Shown piece after piece: positions 1-11,482 of a stretch of DNA of 64,000 bases. The stretch is from Plantago ovata. Its lineage: Eukaryota > Streptophyta > Magnoliopsida > Lamiales > Plantaginaceae. The notes beneath the pieces are model-generated. The model made no database searches, had not been told where the DNA came from, and saw only the letters and a program-made list of their open reading frames with translations. Location of the stretch: NCBI GenBank assembly GCA_028274465.1, contig CM051458.1, positions 80,372,085 through 80,436,084 on the forward strand. Reading direction: 5' to 3'. Position numbers and translations under genes: made by a program. Every line of letters starts with the position of its first letter. Within the stretch, counting starts at the first letter, position 1.

Positions 1-563
1 TTTTTCGAAAGTTTTTTTGGGATGGGGGGTTCCAAAACTTGAAAAATCATATATATTACCTATAAAAACTTGAAAAATTAATTGTAAATACTACATATAA
101 TTAGTAATTTATTATATTATCAATATAATTAATTGTATATTTTTTCTTCAATTACTTCGATATTTTCGACCTTAAATCACCCGGCCCCACCCTAATATTA
201 GAATCCAATAGTGTAACTTTAACCAAATTAAAAGTTTGAGTGAAGTCGTGAGAGATTAATTTAATCAAATAATTTTATTCTCCTACTAGCTCCCTTTTAT
301 TTTAAAAATAAATTGCATTCTAGATATTGTAAAAAAGTTAGAATTGATATCTATTTTTAGTTAGAGGGGAGTACTTAGTTTAATGTTAATCGACGTGTGC
401 ATGAGTATATAGTAGTATACAATAGTTTTATGCATTTGTGGAGCAATTAACAGAAGAAATTGACTACAAGAGAAAGATTTACTCAATGCAATTAAAAGGG
501 AATAGATTGTGTCCCATGCACGTACAATAATCACATAAAAATAAAAGTCACCTAGATCAGTAA
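1..563. other. Intergenic AT-rich sequence
   Basis: This stretch lies downstream of the first minus-strand gene. It is AT-rich and I see no supported gene in it. The first 200 bases loosely resemble the interior of hAT-type MITEs (a 'cttgaaaaatc' motif shared with the sequence near 56400), but there is no clear terminal inverted repeat. Confidence 0.4.
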
Positions 564-1588
564 TCAATTTTCAGTCTTCTCAGTAGTTATTTGAACAAAA
601 AAAGAAGCATAAACCGCCGTGATCACATACACAATAAGCCCAGACCCCACCAAGACCGCCAGCGCCACCAGCCCATAAACCGGCCCACCACCGCAGGAGA
701 ACACCCCCAACTTCACCTGAATAAAATCCGCAATGGAAAGCATCAAGAATAAACAACCTAAAACCGATCCGATCGCAGATGCAAACATCCCGTACTTGAG
801 CAAATCCGGGTCTATGTCAGCTTTAAGTGCCTCGTTGGGGTCCATGTTGTTCAAGAGGTTGATTGCCAGCTTCATGCTTTGAGCTATAAGGGACGAGAAG
901 AGGAAGAAGCTGAAGGAGATGACTTCGAACACTATGAGACGACGGACGGTCCCCTGGCTGGCATGGCATTCGGGTCGGGTGGCCGCAGTTGCATTTTGTG
1001 GGATTGTGAGGGAGAAACCGATGAATATGGCCATTGTGAAAAGGGAGTTTACGTTAACTATTCCGTCTAGGGCGGTTACGTGGATGCTCGTTTTTAGAGG
1101 TGGGGTGGTGGTGGCAACGGCGGCAGGTGTTGCTGCTGTGGTTGTGTCGGACTTTTTATTCGTCGAAATGGCCTTTTGCATTTCCATTCTGCGCGGTACG
1201 TAAAAGATTTAACAATTATTAGTTAGGCGTTTCCAAGTTTTAATTGTTTTTTAGTACAATTCAGATTAATCCGTAGCGAAACAAACTCTAAAATGTACAA
1301 CAAAAATTTTAAGTGGCAAAATTATGCAGATAATTTTATGTAGAGATTGATCAAAGTTGCAAATTAAATTATGCAGATAATTAAACAAGTCAAATTAAAT
1401 CAACTATCTTTTTTCATTAAAAAAAAAACCAAAAACCTATAACTAATTAATTTATAAAATAAGTTATGTTATGAGTTACATATATACATATTTTGATATT
1501 GAGCAGATAATAACTTAGTAAAGATATGAGATTTAGAAGAATACCCGTCCACTGTAGGAGAATCGATAGAGAGGCTCTTCTTATTCAT
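564..1588 (-). CDS. Four-helix membrane protein, copy 1 (possibly MEE60-like)
   Basis: Two exons: 1588-1545 (MNKKSLSIDSPTVDG) and 1188-564, joined through an intron of about 350 bp. The donor is GG|GTATTC and the acceptor is GCGCAG|A; the split codon is Gly, and the product is 222 aa. A low-complexity Thr/Ala stretch (about residues 25-45) precedes a conserved block starting HVTALDGIVNVNSLF. Four hydrophobic helices follow at about 59-78, 98-122, 146-171 and 186-212, with Cys residues at the loops. From memory this architecture matches plant proteins annotated 'maternal effect embryo arrest 60'; no biochemical role is known to me. I added the short first exon because the paralogue at 37780-39029 has the same 15-residue exon with a canonical GTAAGT donor. 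The weaker GTATTC donor here makes the splice less certain. Antisense frames over this gene are shadows. Confidence 0.8.
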
Positions 1589-1659
1589 ATTGCCAGCCGG
1601 GTTTTGAATTTGTTTAAATGTTGTTAGCTAGTGATATTTTGGGGAATGGTTATATTACT

Positions 1660-1667
1660 TTTATATA
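1660..1667 (-). promoter_or_regulatory. Putative TATA box of membrane protein copy 1
   Basis: TATATAAA on the minus strand, about 72 bp upstream of the ATG at 1588. The spacing is plausible for a plant core promoter with a short 5' UTR. This is inferred from motif and position only. Confidence 0.4.
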
Positions 1668-1967
1668 TACAGGGGTTGATCCAATTGCTTTATATCTGCA
1701 AGTGGTAAGCAACAATGGTTATTCAATAAGACTGGAGGCCAGTTTTATCATTAGAATATTTAAATATCGCTAGCTATTATTGGCCACCAAGAAAGAAGAG
1801 GACACTATCTGCTTTGCTGGAACTCATACTAATCCTATCAACTCTTGTCATATTTTCTTTTAATGTTTGGTCTTCGTGATAAGTAAAATTGGAACTAAAA
1901 AAACCTAAAATAATAATAAAATAATAATAAGTAAAATTGTAAAATTACAATTAAACACTAGTGTACG

Positions 1968-3383
1968 TGTAACGACATGATTCACTAATGGGCCGAGACC
2001 CGACCCAACGGGCCAACAAGGTTACTACGGACTAATCCACACACGTCTTATTGGTATGATATTGTCCGCTTTGGGCCTGAGCCCACGCGGATTTACTTTT
2101 GGAATCACCAAAAGGCCTCATACCATAGGAGAGTGGTGGTCTAACATATATACATTTAATACAAATCAATCTTGAGCGATGTGGGATGCGGGGCATTACA
2201 TTCTACCCCCCTTAAATTCTCGCCGTCCTCGTCGAGACTGGGGGTGACAATCTTTCCCAAGACCAACCATCCGTGTAGGATTCTAGAGGTGGTCCCTACG
2301 GGCTCAAGAGGTGTCTCCCACCGCCCATACAGTGTATAGCACTTTGCCCCGTATGGCGCTTAGCTCATGCAGTTCCAGATAATCCCGCTCTGATACCACT
2401 TGTAACGACTCGACCCACTAATGGGCCGAGACCCAACCCAACGGGCTAGCAAGGTTACTGTTGACTAACCCACACACGTCTCATTGGTACGATATTGTCC
2501 GCTTTGGGTCTGAGCCCGCACGGATTTACTTTTGGAATCACCCAAAAGACCTCATACAATATGAGAGTGGTGGTCTAACATATATACCCTTTATCCCAAT
2601 CACTCTTGAACGATGTGTGATGCGGGGCATTACAATCTACCCCCCCCCCCTAAATTCTCGCCGTCCTCGTCGAGACTTGGGGGTGACAATCTATCCCGAG
2701 ACCAACCATCCATGCAAAATTCTAGAGGTGGCCCCTACGGACTCAAGAGGTGGCTCCCACCGTCCAAACAGTGTATCACTTTGCCCCGTATGGCACTTAG
2801 CTCCTGCAGTTCCGGATAGTCCCGCTCTGATACCACTTGTAACGACCCGACCCACGAATGGGCAAATACCGGACCCAACAGGCAAGCAAGGTTAATGCGG
2901 ACTACCCAAACACGTCACATTGGTATGATATTGTCCGCTTTTGGCCTGAGCCCGTACGGATTTACTTTTGTAATCACCTCGTCGAGACTTGGGGGTGACA
3001 ATCTGTCCCGAGACAAACCATCCGTGCAGGATTCTAGGTGGCCCCTACGGACTCAAGAGGTGGCTCCCACCGCCCAAACAGTGTAGCACTTTGCCCCGTA
3101 TGGCACTTAACTCCTGCAGTTCCGGATAGTCCCGCTCTGATACCACTTGTAACGACCCGACCCAAGAATGGGCCGATACCGTACCCAATAGGCAAGCAAG
3201 GTTAATGCGGACTAACCCAAACACGTCACATTGGTATGATATTGTCCGCTTTTGGCCTGAACCCGCACAGATTTACTTTTGTAATCATCCAAAATATCTC
3301 ATAGCATATGAGAGTGGTGGTTTAACATATATATACATTTTATCCCAATCACTCTTGATCGATATGGGATGCGGTCCATTACA
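1968..3383 (-). mobile_element. Tandem TRIM array with shared LTRs (LTR-int-LTR-int-LTR-int-LTR)
   Basis: On the plus strand four LTR copies begin TGTAACGAC: 1968-2200, 2401-2634, 2838 to about 2978 (truncated) and 3149-3383. Complete copies end in CATTACA or similar and are 233-235 bp. Each internal block is about 200 bp. It carries the complement of an initiator-Met-tRNA primer-binding site (gctctgatacca at 2387-2398, 2824-2835 and 3135-3146), 2 nt from the next LTR. The first two also have a polypurine tract (minus-strand AAGGGGGG) against the preceding LTR. There is no coding capacity, so these are terminal-repeat retrotransposons in miniature on the minus strand. The third LTR has lost its end together with the start of the next internal block. 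The flanking pentamers (gtacg, ttatg) do not match, so no target duplication survives. Confidence 0.85.
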
Positions 3384-3862
3384 TTATGTATTGGTAGTCC
3401 AAATTGGTAGGAACTTATTATTACTTGGAGTACTTTTTACTAGGTGTCTAGGTTGCTTGCTTACTTGCTGGCAACTGCTATGTTTGTCGTCAACTTTTCT
3501 ACGATTTTCAATTTTAATTATTACTCCTCCTACTAAACTTACTTAGTCACCCTTGTTTGACCTTGATTTGGACTTTCTTTGACTTTTTCAACGCTCATTT
3601 AATCTTCTTTTTGGCACCGAAGGACTTGAATTATACAGTATTCTACTACTATTACATTAACTTAGCTAGGTTGAAAGGAAGGGCAGAAGCTACTTCCACT
3701 AAACCGAGAACAAGTCTCTCGAAATCAAGTGAACGAATTGAACATCCCAAATTCAAAAATTAATGGCGAAAAAAATTGTGGAAGATTGTTTGAGCCCTGA
3801 GAACACTCATTTGATGGATCAATCTATATGCGAAAAAATTGTCACTTAAGTTTGTTGTGAAG
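3384..3862. other. Intergenic; nothing recognised
   Basis: AT-rich sequence between the TRIM array and a foldback element. Short open frames here have no recognisable similarity. Confidence 0.4.
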
Positions 3863-4102
3863 TATTTCCTCCGTTTCATTAATAACTTCTTAAGGGGACT
3901 ATTCATCGTGACCTTTGACCACGTATAACTTTTAAATTAAACAGTATCAATATAAATTAAAAATTGATTATGAAAGTATACTCCATTTAATTTCATATGA
4001 TAATTTTATTATATTTTTCTCTAATGTAATTTAGAAGTTATACGTGGTCAAAGGTCGCGATGAATAGTCCCCTTAGGAAGTTATTAATGAAATGGAGGTA
4101 GT
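3863..4102. mobile_element. Stowaway-like foldback MITE
   Basis: About 240 bp with long inverted arms. The left end reads tttcctccgtttcattaata and the right arm is its near-complement, ending attaatgaaatggagg. The arms stay complementary for roughly 75 bp, through the 'ggggactattcatcg' and 'gacctttgaccacgtataac' blocks. The terminal sequence resembles the mariner at 17187-19904, which suggests mobilisation by a mariner transposase. TA duplications are suggested but not clean. Confidence 0.7.
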
Positions 4103-4210
4103 ACTATATATTAACAGTTTAACACCCATATATTTCAATTCAGTAAACCTGGTTAGAATTAGTTGTTCCCATTGTACTCATCGAGAGCTCTCTCTCTCTA
4201 GAAAAATCTC

Positions 4211-4563
4211 TATTATAATTTGGCCATCATCCCCTTGAAATACCTTGTAAGGGGAGAAGTTTATCCAATTTTATATGTTGAATTGAGGTCCTACTCTCAA
4301 GCGATGTGGGATGGGGTTTAATACGCCCCCTTACATGTAGCCCGGTATGAACATCGGGTCTACAACGTGGATAATGAATGTCGGAATATACATCGGCTCA
4401 AACCCAACATGGGTGAATGACCATCATCGACTTGGGCCTGCTCTGATACCATATTAGAATTGGGTCATCATCCCCTTAAAAGGCCTTGTAAGGGGAGAAG
4501 GTTATCCAATCTTATATGTTGAATTGAGGTCCTACTCTCAAGCGATGTGAGATGGGGTTTAAC
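4211..4563 (-). mobile_element. Complete TRIM retrotransposon, second family
   Basis: LTRs at 4211-4323 (113 bp) and 4452-4563 (112 bp) flank a 128-bp interior. The complement of an initiator-Met primer site, gctctgatacca (4440-4451), directly abuts the second LTR, and a pyrimidine run (cgccccctt) directly follows the first, which is the polypurine tract of a minus-strand element. The 5-bp flanks are identical, atctc at 4206-4210 and 4564-4568, so this is a complete insertion with its target duplication. It has no coding capacity. Confidence 0.85.
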
Positions 4564-4643
4564 AATCTCCCTAGTATATTTCTCCTGAATATCACATAAA
4601 CCCTAAGCATCTGTTTGGTTTAGGAGATAGGGTAGATAAATAC

Positions 4644-5645
4644 GGTATGGATTTTTTTTATTTTTTTTTATTATTATTATTTTATTTTATTTTTTTGAAC
4701 AAAGATCACTTTTATTATCAAAAAACCAATACAAAACTAGTCAATCACAAAAATCCATGCAAAACAGCAAGTACAACAGTTCAACTAGACAAGCAACATC
4801 AACCTAACAATCTCCTACAAGGATCTACCAAATTCTTAAAAGACATACATCTATGTCTAATATTCTGTATAATCAACTGACTCAGGTGCGGCAGAGGTTG
4901 TACAGAGGAAAACACGACTTCATTTCTCATTCTCCACACAGAATAAACAGTCTCAGCAATCGACATTTTTATCAGCAGGGCTTTAGTCCCTTTTCCACTA
5001 GTAGACTGTATCATCCAGATTCTCTCTTGTTCCCGACCTTGAGGCTGTCGACGAATCTTCAACCAGTCCAGAACAGCTTTCCAAACCTGATTTGAATAGA
5101 CACATTCAAAGAAAAGGTGTTGCAACGTTTCTGGCTGTTGACAGAAGCAGCAGTTTACATCCACCACCATCCCAAAACGCATAAGCCTATCTCTCGTTGC
5201 CAATTTCCCTTGTAGAGTCATCCATAAACTGAAGATAGCTCTAGGTCGAGCTCTGTTTGTATACATGATCTTTTTCCAATTTACTTCCTCTCGTTCCCCT
5301 CGAATTTCATGATAGATCTTGCTTGTAGGGAATTTTACCCCACTTTGGATCCCATTCCAGATTTGACTGTGCTCCACATAGCTTCTGAGCTTTAACATAG
5401 AACGTAGAATCCAGGAACAACTCGTCTTTGGAACAAAATCCAAAACATTCATACCTTTTATGTAGTAGGAATGGAGCCACCGCACCCAAAGTTTGTCTTC
5501 TTTCTGACATAAGTTCCACAACAGTTTCAGTATAGTAGCTTTGTTCCAATCCACAATCGAAATCACATTCAAACCACCTGAAGCTTTAGGCTCACACAGT
5601 TTGTCCCACGCCACAAGGTCTTTTTTAGTAATCTCTTCCTTTCCG
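4644..5645 (-). mobile_element. 5'-truncated L1-type LINE (ORF2 3' end)
   Basis: The minus-strand frame 5614-4799 encodes the C-terminal part of a LINE reverse transcriptase: the SGGLNVI-type segment, then a zinc-finger-like zf-RVT domain (CCFC...H...C, from QQPETLQHLFFEC). An oligo(T)-rich run at 4650-4695 on the plus strand is the poly(A) tail. Imperfect flanking repeats (ggtatggatttt near 4644, cgtatgaatttt near 5643) look like a diverged target duplication. It is closely related to the LINE nested at 22261-23308 and is not expected to be functional. Confidence 0.8.
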
Positions 5646-6170
5646 TATGAATTTTATCTTGTACAATAACAACAAATGGATAATGGGCCAGATAATTATT
5701 ATATTTATCTACTAGCTATTGGGTTTGGTCCATCAGTTAACTAGGAGAATTGGATCGGATAACATGTCAAATACTGATTTGGTCCATTAAGTTTGTTATC
5801 TGATAATCATTATCCAATCAAAATAAACAACTGAAGTGCCTAAAATGTCCCCAACTGAATTTGTATTTGGACTATATGTAACCTGCGTACGAAAATATGC
5901 TCAATGGAGTATGGACTCGAAAATTCATTCTTGCGTGGTTATTTTCAATGTTTTTCCACTTAGAACTGTCATGTATGGTTTCATTGCGCGATGAAAAAAC
6001 ATCGAGGAAAGAACAGAACCTAAACAATAGTACAATAGAAATTAAACAATATCGTAGGATAATACTATTAGAAATGATTCCAATTCATACCTAATGAATA
6101 CAAACAAGCAAGAAAGAAAACAGTTTATCCCGAACTAGATAGATATCACAATGAAGAGAACAACTCTCAC
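5646..6170. other. Intergenic; nothing recognised
   Basis: AT-rich sequence, probably the other half of the locus split by the LINE insertion. No gene is supported. Confidence 0.35.
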
Positions 6171-7457
6171 AAAGAAACTAGCTATTGCTAATGTTGGTTC
6201 GTTTGATAATGAAGAGAACAACTCTCACAAAGAAATCAGAAGACAACAGTGTCAAGCATCGTTCCCAAAGTTTGAACAATGTTTGAAGACATGAGGTTAG
6301 AAACATGTCCTCGAGATGCTTCTTAGCATCTTGCCTTCCCACATTAGCAATAGCTAGTTTCTCTACGGTCAATACATCCTCTTCCTGGACTGCTTTATTG
6401 TACTTTGCAGCTAAACTCAACATCTCCTGCATTTTATTTTGCCAGACAATGAAAAGGAATTCAAAATCAGAAAGGCTAGGTGGGAAATTAACGACAAGAG
6501 TTCTACCAGCAGTTTGATCAGTATCTTTCTCAAAGAGAACAGTGCTCAGTGAAATAAGTTTAGCCTCAATGCGTTTAACTTGTGCACAAATAATTTAAGG
6601 ATCTCTCTACATGCAAAATCAAATGTTATCCCAGAATAGAAACCTATAGCACATCAGGTATCAGACAGCCTTACTCAATCAACAATGGATTAGCTAACAA
6701 CAAGATTAGCTCTACCTCTTACTATTACATGATCAGCATAAGTAACAAGAGCAATAGATGGAGCAATCCTAATTTATTCAATTTAAGCCTCTTAAAACAA
6801 AAGGAAGCATCTCTTTTTCTCTTTAATATTGGCTCGACTTACTCATGATATGGATTATGACATTGACAACCGATGGCTATAACGAAAACCACAAAGCCAG
6901 GTTGTTTTTACTAGCATTTAATCTACATATATAAGTTAGTTATGTGTAGTGTAGATGCTCCATTGCATAGCAGTCGGGAAAAATCACTAAACCTGGACAG
7001 TTTGCTCATTAGTCTTTGAGTGGGTATCAAACCGCTGGAGGGTCAATCCATCTGTCCATTTTTTCTTGTGAAGGTTTAAGAGCATCTTCTCCTCAAGTTC
7101 GTTTTTCCGATAATTTATAGCAATGGAGTAATAGTGCTTGTTCAAACCATGGATCAGAGCCTGCAATGAGATAAATTCTGTTAGAAATCAATCAAAATGT
7201 GGAATAGTTTTAAGATGAAATCAGAAGCTATTCATTGGCCATTACTTGGATGGATGGTTTATTAAGATGTCCAAGCTTGGATGTGGTCTGTCGTGGTTCT
7301 TGACCAAGCATAATTGTCTGGGGATTGATGAGACGGAAGGTATCAATGACCACTTTTCCTTAAACACACTGGATAGGATCTACCACATCGGCCACAACCC
7401 TCTGGTTCAGAGCTTCAAAACTCTGCATGATCATATGGACAATATCAAATTTATGTG
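6171..7457 (-). pseudogene. Remnant of a multi-exon plant gene, identity uncertain
   Basis: Three exon-like blocks on the minus strand keep canonical splice borders and phase. Block 1, 7457-7246, contains MIMQSFEALNQRVVADVVD and ends CAA|GTAAT. Block 2, 7160-6993, begins [19 protein letters not shown]. Block 3, about 6575-6290, contains [19 protein letters not shown] and [20 protein letters not shown]. Block 1 has an in-frame TAA after DPIQCV. Near 6295 a frameshift separates ...MFLTS from a continuation in the next frame that ends [12 protein letters not shown] and a stop. Past its end lies an inverted copy of the [14 protein letters not shown] segment (6174-6196 against 6340-6362) and a short direct duplication (gaagagaacaactctcacaa). 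The protein reads as a conserved plant sequence, but I cannot name it with confidence. Confidence 0.55.
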
Positions 7458-7500
7458 CTTGTTAAAATATAATATGCATCAACTCACTGAGTATGCATAA

Positions 7501-7874
7501 AACTCAGTAATTTGAATTTTCCTATGTTACTACCAAAATATATACAACTCTTCTACTAGAAAAAACAAGAATTCCTTATTTTACTATAACTATAAATGAT
7601 TTGGTTTATATCATTGTTCATTGTCTAGTAACTCGGACAAGAACTTCATTTAAAGGATCTCAAAAGAATATAGTATGGTACTCAAAGCAGTATGTACATG
7701 CGGAAACAATTACTAGTAGCCTAGTAGGTCAAAGTACGGTTAAACTGAAACGCTACATCAGAATTCAGAGCTGGCTTATGGCAGAACAGAAAAAACAAGA
7801 ATTCCTTATTTTAATAAAGGATCCCCTTGTTGAACCCCTTGACAAGAATAATTAAAATAATATATTAATAACAG
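7501..7874. other. Intergenic; nothing recognised
   Basis: AT-rich sequence with only short frames and no recognisable similarity. It contains a small repeated phrase, aacaagaattccttatttta, near 7565 and 7794. Confidence 0.35.
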
Positions 7875-7900
7875 AATAATTGGTTTACCCTGACAACGAA

Positions 7901-7972
7901 GCATAGCTCAGTTAGTTAGTAAGCTGTTTCACCTCTAAGCAATAGGTTGGGGGTTCGAGTCATCATTTTGCC
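7901..7972 (+). repeat. tRNA-like retroposed sequence (mini-SINE or tRNA pseudogene)
   Basis: The sequence has a polymerase III A box (TAGCTCAGTTAG, 7904-7915) and B box (GGTTCGAGTC, near 7952) at tRNA spacing, but the arms are degenerate, so it is not a functional tRNA gene. It is bracketed by near-identical direct repeats: aataattggtttaccctga (about 7875-7893) and aataattgatttacccctt (about 7985-8003). These look like the target-site duplication of a LINE-mobilised retroposon. Confidence 0.6.
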
Positions 7973-8064
7973 GATTCAAAAGATAATAATTGATTTACCC
8001 CTTGATTGACGTACCAATTAATTTTAATCTGTTGATCTTATTTTTTCAATTTGGTGCGTACATT

Positions 8065-8390
8065 CTGTCACTAGGGTGAGTGAACAGGCTCCCCTTGTGG
8101 CCTCTAATGAAGTTCAAGTACAAAGTTCAGTAATACAGTGTGGTAGTTCTTCCTCTAGTTTGCGGCAAGGTAATGAGAATGGAGGAGTTGCGACAACTTC
8201 TATTTCTTTTGGTTCTTTCGGGACGTGACAGTCAGATACTGACCCTCCTACACCTCCCAATGATAATTTCCTATTGGAATGTTAGGGGACTGAATATGTC
8301 CTCTAGACAAGTTGAGGTTAGTAAGTTTTTATGTAGTAATAAGGTAGATTTGATGGGGATTGTAGAAACCAAAATAAAATAAAAGTTCAT
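8065..8390 (+). mobile_element. LINE fragment: ORF1 tail and start of ORF2 endonuclease
   Basis: One frame reads as a Ser/Gln-rich ORF1 C-terminus ending SISFGSFGT and a stop at about 8227. About 30 nt later another frame starts the ORF2 endonuclease: IISYWNVRGLN, then DLMGIVETKIK. WNVRGLN and ETK are the N-terminal catalytic motifs of the AP-type endonuclease of plant L1 LINEs. Similarity ends abruptly near 8385, so only about 40 residues of ORF2 survive. Confidence 0.75.
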
Positions 8391-8676
8391 AACTCTCAAA
8401 AAATCATTATAAAAGAAATCATTATTTATATATAGAAAATGAATCCAAAATAATGTTACATAATTTTCGAATCCAAAGAGAGAAAAACAAAACAAAAAAC
8501 TCTTCATGCCCTTCAGAGGGGGGAGGGTGAGATCGACGGTGATATCTGACCACGTCCTAAAGATCGATGCTACCTGCAACAACAAATAATAAGTAAATTA
8601 CACAACGTTAAACAAATTAAATAATTTATAATATAAGCGATATCATACAAAACAAATACTTGCTCGCAGACTGATC

Positions 8677-10170
8677 TTACAGACAACAAAGTACTTCCTT
8701 GTAAACAACATTAGTAGTAATGTCGGTTGGCTGCCCATCATCATCGAGAGCTAAAACTTTGAGGCCTTCCTTCCTTGTGACCCTAGAGAATGTCGCGTAC
8801 AACTGACCATGACTGGAAACTGGCCTAGGAAGGTAAAGTCCAACATTCGCAAGAGACTGTCCCTGGCTCTTATTGATAGCCATGGCATACTGACAGTTAT
8901 AGGGAACTGTCTCCTCTGAAATCGAATAGGGAACTTTGTCTGATCCGAAGGCGACAAAAGCATACGAGGTATGTACACCCTCGTGCCAACATACTTCCCA
9001 GACATCATCCTGGCTTCTATAATATGAGGCTGCAATCTAGATACAATTAGCCTTGTTCCATTGCAAAGCTCAGCAGACTGGTCAATATTCCTGAGCAACA
9101 TAATAGGACATCCGAATTTAAGTTTGATAATATGATTAGGAAGACCAGAAGCTCTGATAGTGTTTAGAAATTCGACTGAATAAACGTCATCACGATCGAC
9201 AATATCATCTTCATCAGGACAAATACTATCAGCACGTACTCAGATATTCAGTAGAATTTCCCGTTGACATGGACATCACATAATTATTTATCTCCTCCAT
9301 CACCTCGTTAGTAGGTGTAAGAATAGCCCTATCCTGAAAAAAAGTACCATCTCCAACATGATCAATTAAAGAAGGATATGTGCTATCGACTATAGCCTTA
9401 ATCGGATCTGGTGCATGTCGGATAACAATGTCATCAGGAAGAGTAAACTCGACCTCACCACCATTAGGCTCCCCAACATTATCATCTCCAATAGTCAACA
9501 ACCACTCAGCAAATTCTCGGATACTCTCGACATTTGCATTGGAGCCACCAGTCTGAAAATAACAACATTCGGATTAGATATAAACATTTATAAAATAAAA
9601 ATGGTTGAATTTAATCGAGGATAACATCACTAACACACCTGTAGACGCATGTTCTTGGTAAGTTTAAGAACACGGCAAGATTGCCATATACTCTTACTCG
9701 AAATCAAAGACGCGTGAACAATGTCATGTCTGCTACCCTTGGGCACAACATGCAGTATCTGTCTAAAATAGCCTCCAAAAACAACAACCGATCCACCAAA
9801 AGGCTTAGAAGAAGGCGATCCATCGGAATCACGAATAACATCCCTTATACTTCGATCCAAAGCCTCAAAACAGTACTTATTCATAGTACTTATTCATCAT
9901 AGGAGCTTCATCCCAAATAATCAACTTGGTGTTCATAAGAAGTCCAGCGACCTCACTACCAGGAGATATCTTGTAGCACACAGACGTCTCATCAACCTGC
10001 AACGGTATACCAAACCGAGAAGGTGACGTACGACCCCTTGACAACAATAAAGAATTAAACTGGTCGAAGACACTTGTGACGACCGCACCTCCTATATCAA
10101 AATCTAAATCGTGATGATGATAATTCCACCGCGGGTTAGAGTTTGATAAGAAGGACAGGCCACTAAACAA
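8677..10170 (-). pseudogene. Helitron Rep-helicase (PIF1-like) remnant
   Basis: Minus-strand fragments assemble in order into the C-terminal half of a Helitron helicase. The Walker B region KLIIWDEAPMMNKY is near 9900, then FGGYFRQILHVVPKGSRHD, LTKNMRLQ, ILTPTNEVMEEIN, NGTRLIVSRLQ, and finally AINKSQGQSLANVGLYLPRP with the terminal motif NVVYKEV. An apparently spliceable intron (about 9555-9639) separates LTKNMRLQ from TGGSNANVES. Lesions: a 13-bp tandem duplication near 9885-9900 that repeats MNKY, and frameshifts near 9235 and 8900. The Walker A region and the Rep domain are absent; sequence beyond about 10100 is unrelated. No 5'-TC or CTRR-hairpin ends were identified. Confidence 0.8.
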
Positions 10171-11228
10171 AAGGGATATAGAGCAAACTAATATTTTATT
10201 TCACAAAAGAGTAATTATTATAGCGGAAATTATGGGCTCGGGTAAAAGTAGTAAAAATACACATATGGAGTCCCAAACCATTATCATAGAAGGTTGATCT
10301 CTTATTTACAATAATAACTATTTCAACCCAAAATATTATAGAGATAAATCCATCCAACTTGTTCCCTGAGACCGTCCTTACGCTTTTATTCTGAGGATTA
10401 TACAGACAACAAAAGAGGGGTAAGTTTTTGATAACTTAGTGAGGTTTTAAAAATGATCGTATGGTATTACGGAGTATAAGGAATAAAGTTAAGACTAAAC
10501 AACAACATTTAAATTTAGTGACAAGAATAATTAGGATATATAGATAGGGTCATAGGACAGGCCTAACTTTTATGACCAACCTTATGGCTCCCGAATAATA
10601 CTACCTTATATCTTCACTGAGGCGCGACCTCAACAAAAACGAAAAAGACATGCTCGAGTACATGTCATTCCGGATCACGGGGTATAGCCAACTCCGACTA
10701 GACGCGGTGTCCGAAACAAAAGTGGATAATGATTGGTATGACTTAAACTGGTAGGCCATACTACCCAACGGCCATCCATCAATAATCCATGGCCAAACTT
10801 CCCATGAGCGTCCTCAAGGGTGAAACGAAATGTATCATCGAAACAAGAGATATCATATAAATTAATATAGAGAAATAATCATTATGGACCGGGTGTTAAC
10901 ATAAACCATATTTTAGAGATTCGATAATCAATTTCATCAGAACTAGAACATCAAGAAAATGATTCATGTCAAACTGATATATGTGATGGAGGAGATAAGT
11001 ATATGGAGTAAGAAAAGAGATTAGGCTCAAGAAAATGTTGCAATATTTAAGTGAGTCTGCCAATGTCCTCAGGGTCGGATGCCGAAGGGTTTGCAATAAA
11101 GGAATAAAACCACCTCACCTTAAACACTTATTACTAGATTCTGTCCTTCGATCCTTCACTTGAGAAGAACTTCTCCTAATAAAGTGCAATTTTCATATTA
11201 ATATATGGCCTTAAGTATTATTAGCTCA
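10171..11228. other. Intergenic; nothing recognised
   Basis: No supported gene. A moderately GC-richer patch near 10600-10830 has no recognisable coding or structural signal. Confidence 0.35.
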
Positions 11229-11230
11229 TA

Positions 11231-11480
11231 CTCCCTCCGTCCCAGAGCAGTTGCACCATTTGCTTTTGGGCACAAAAAATAAGGATGAGAGTTAAATATT
11301 GAGTTATATTGATAGTGGAGGTTACTTTTACTTTATTGGTGATTTATGGCCACTCAAATGTGTTGGTGGAATATAAAATTATTATATACATGTCCCAAAA
11401 TGGCAAAGAAATGAAATGGTGCAACTCTAACGGGACGCCCAAAATGGCAAAATGGTGCAACTGTTCTGGAACGGAGGGAG
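11231..11480. mobile_element. Stowaway MITE, complete
   Basis: A 250-bp element with TA duplications at 11229-11230 and 11481-11482. Its terminal inverted repeats begin CTCCCTCCGT and continue through 'gcagttgcaccattt'. Internal blocks (taaatattgagttatattga, ggtggaatataaaattatta) are shared with copies at about 50341-50595 and 44312-44395. The open frame through it is a by-product. Confidence 0.85.
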
Positions 11481-11482
11481 TA

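Noticed and set aside
879..1203. Plus-strand frames of 63 and 94 residues over the first gene
   Set aside because: They are antisense to the conserved membrane protein and have no domain of their own.
1968..3383. Cassandra-type TRIM with a 5S rRNA-like LTR
   Set aside because: I looked for the 5S internal control sequence in the LTRs and did not see it.
7901..7972. Functional tRNA gene
   Set aside because: The A and B boxes are present but the acceptor and anticodon arms do not pair, and target-like duplications surround it.
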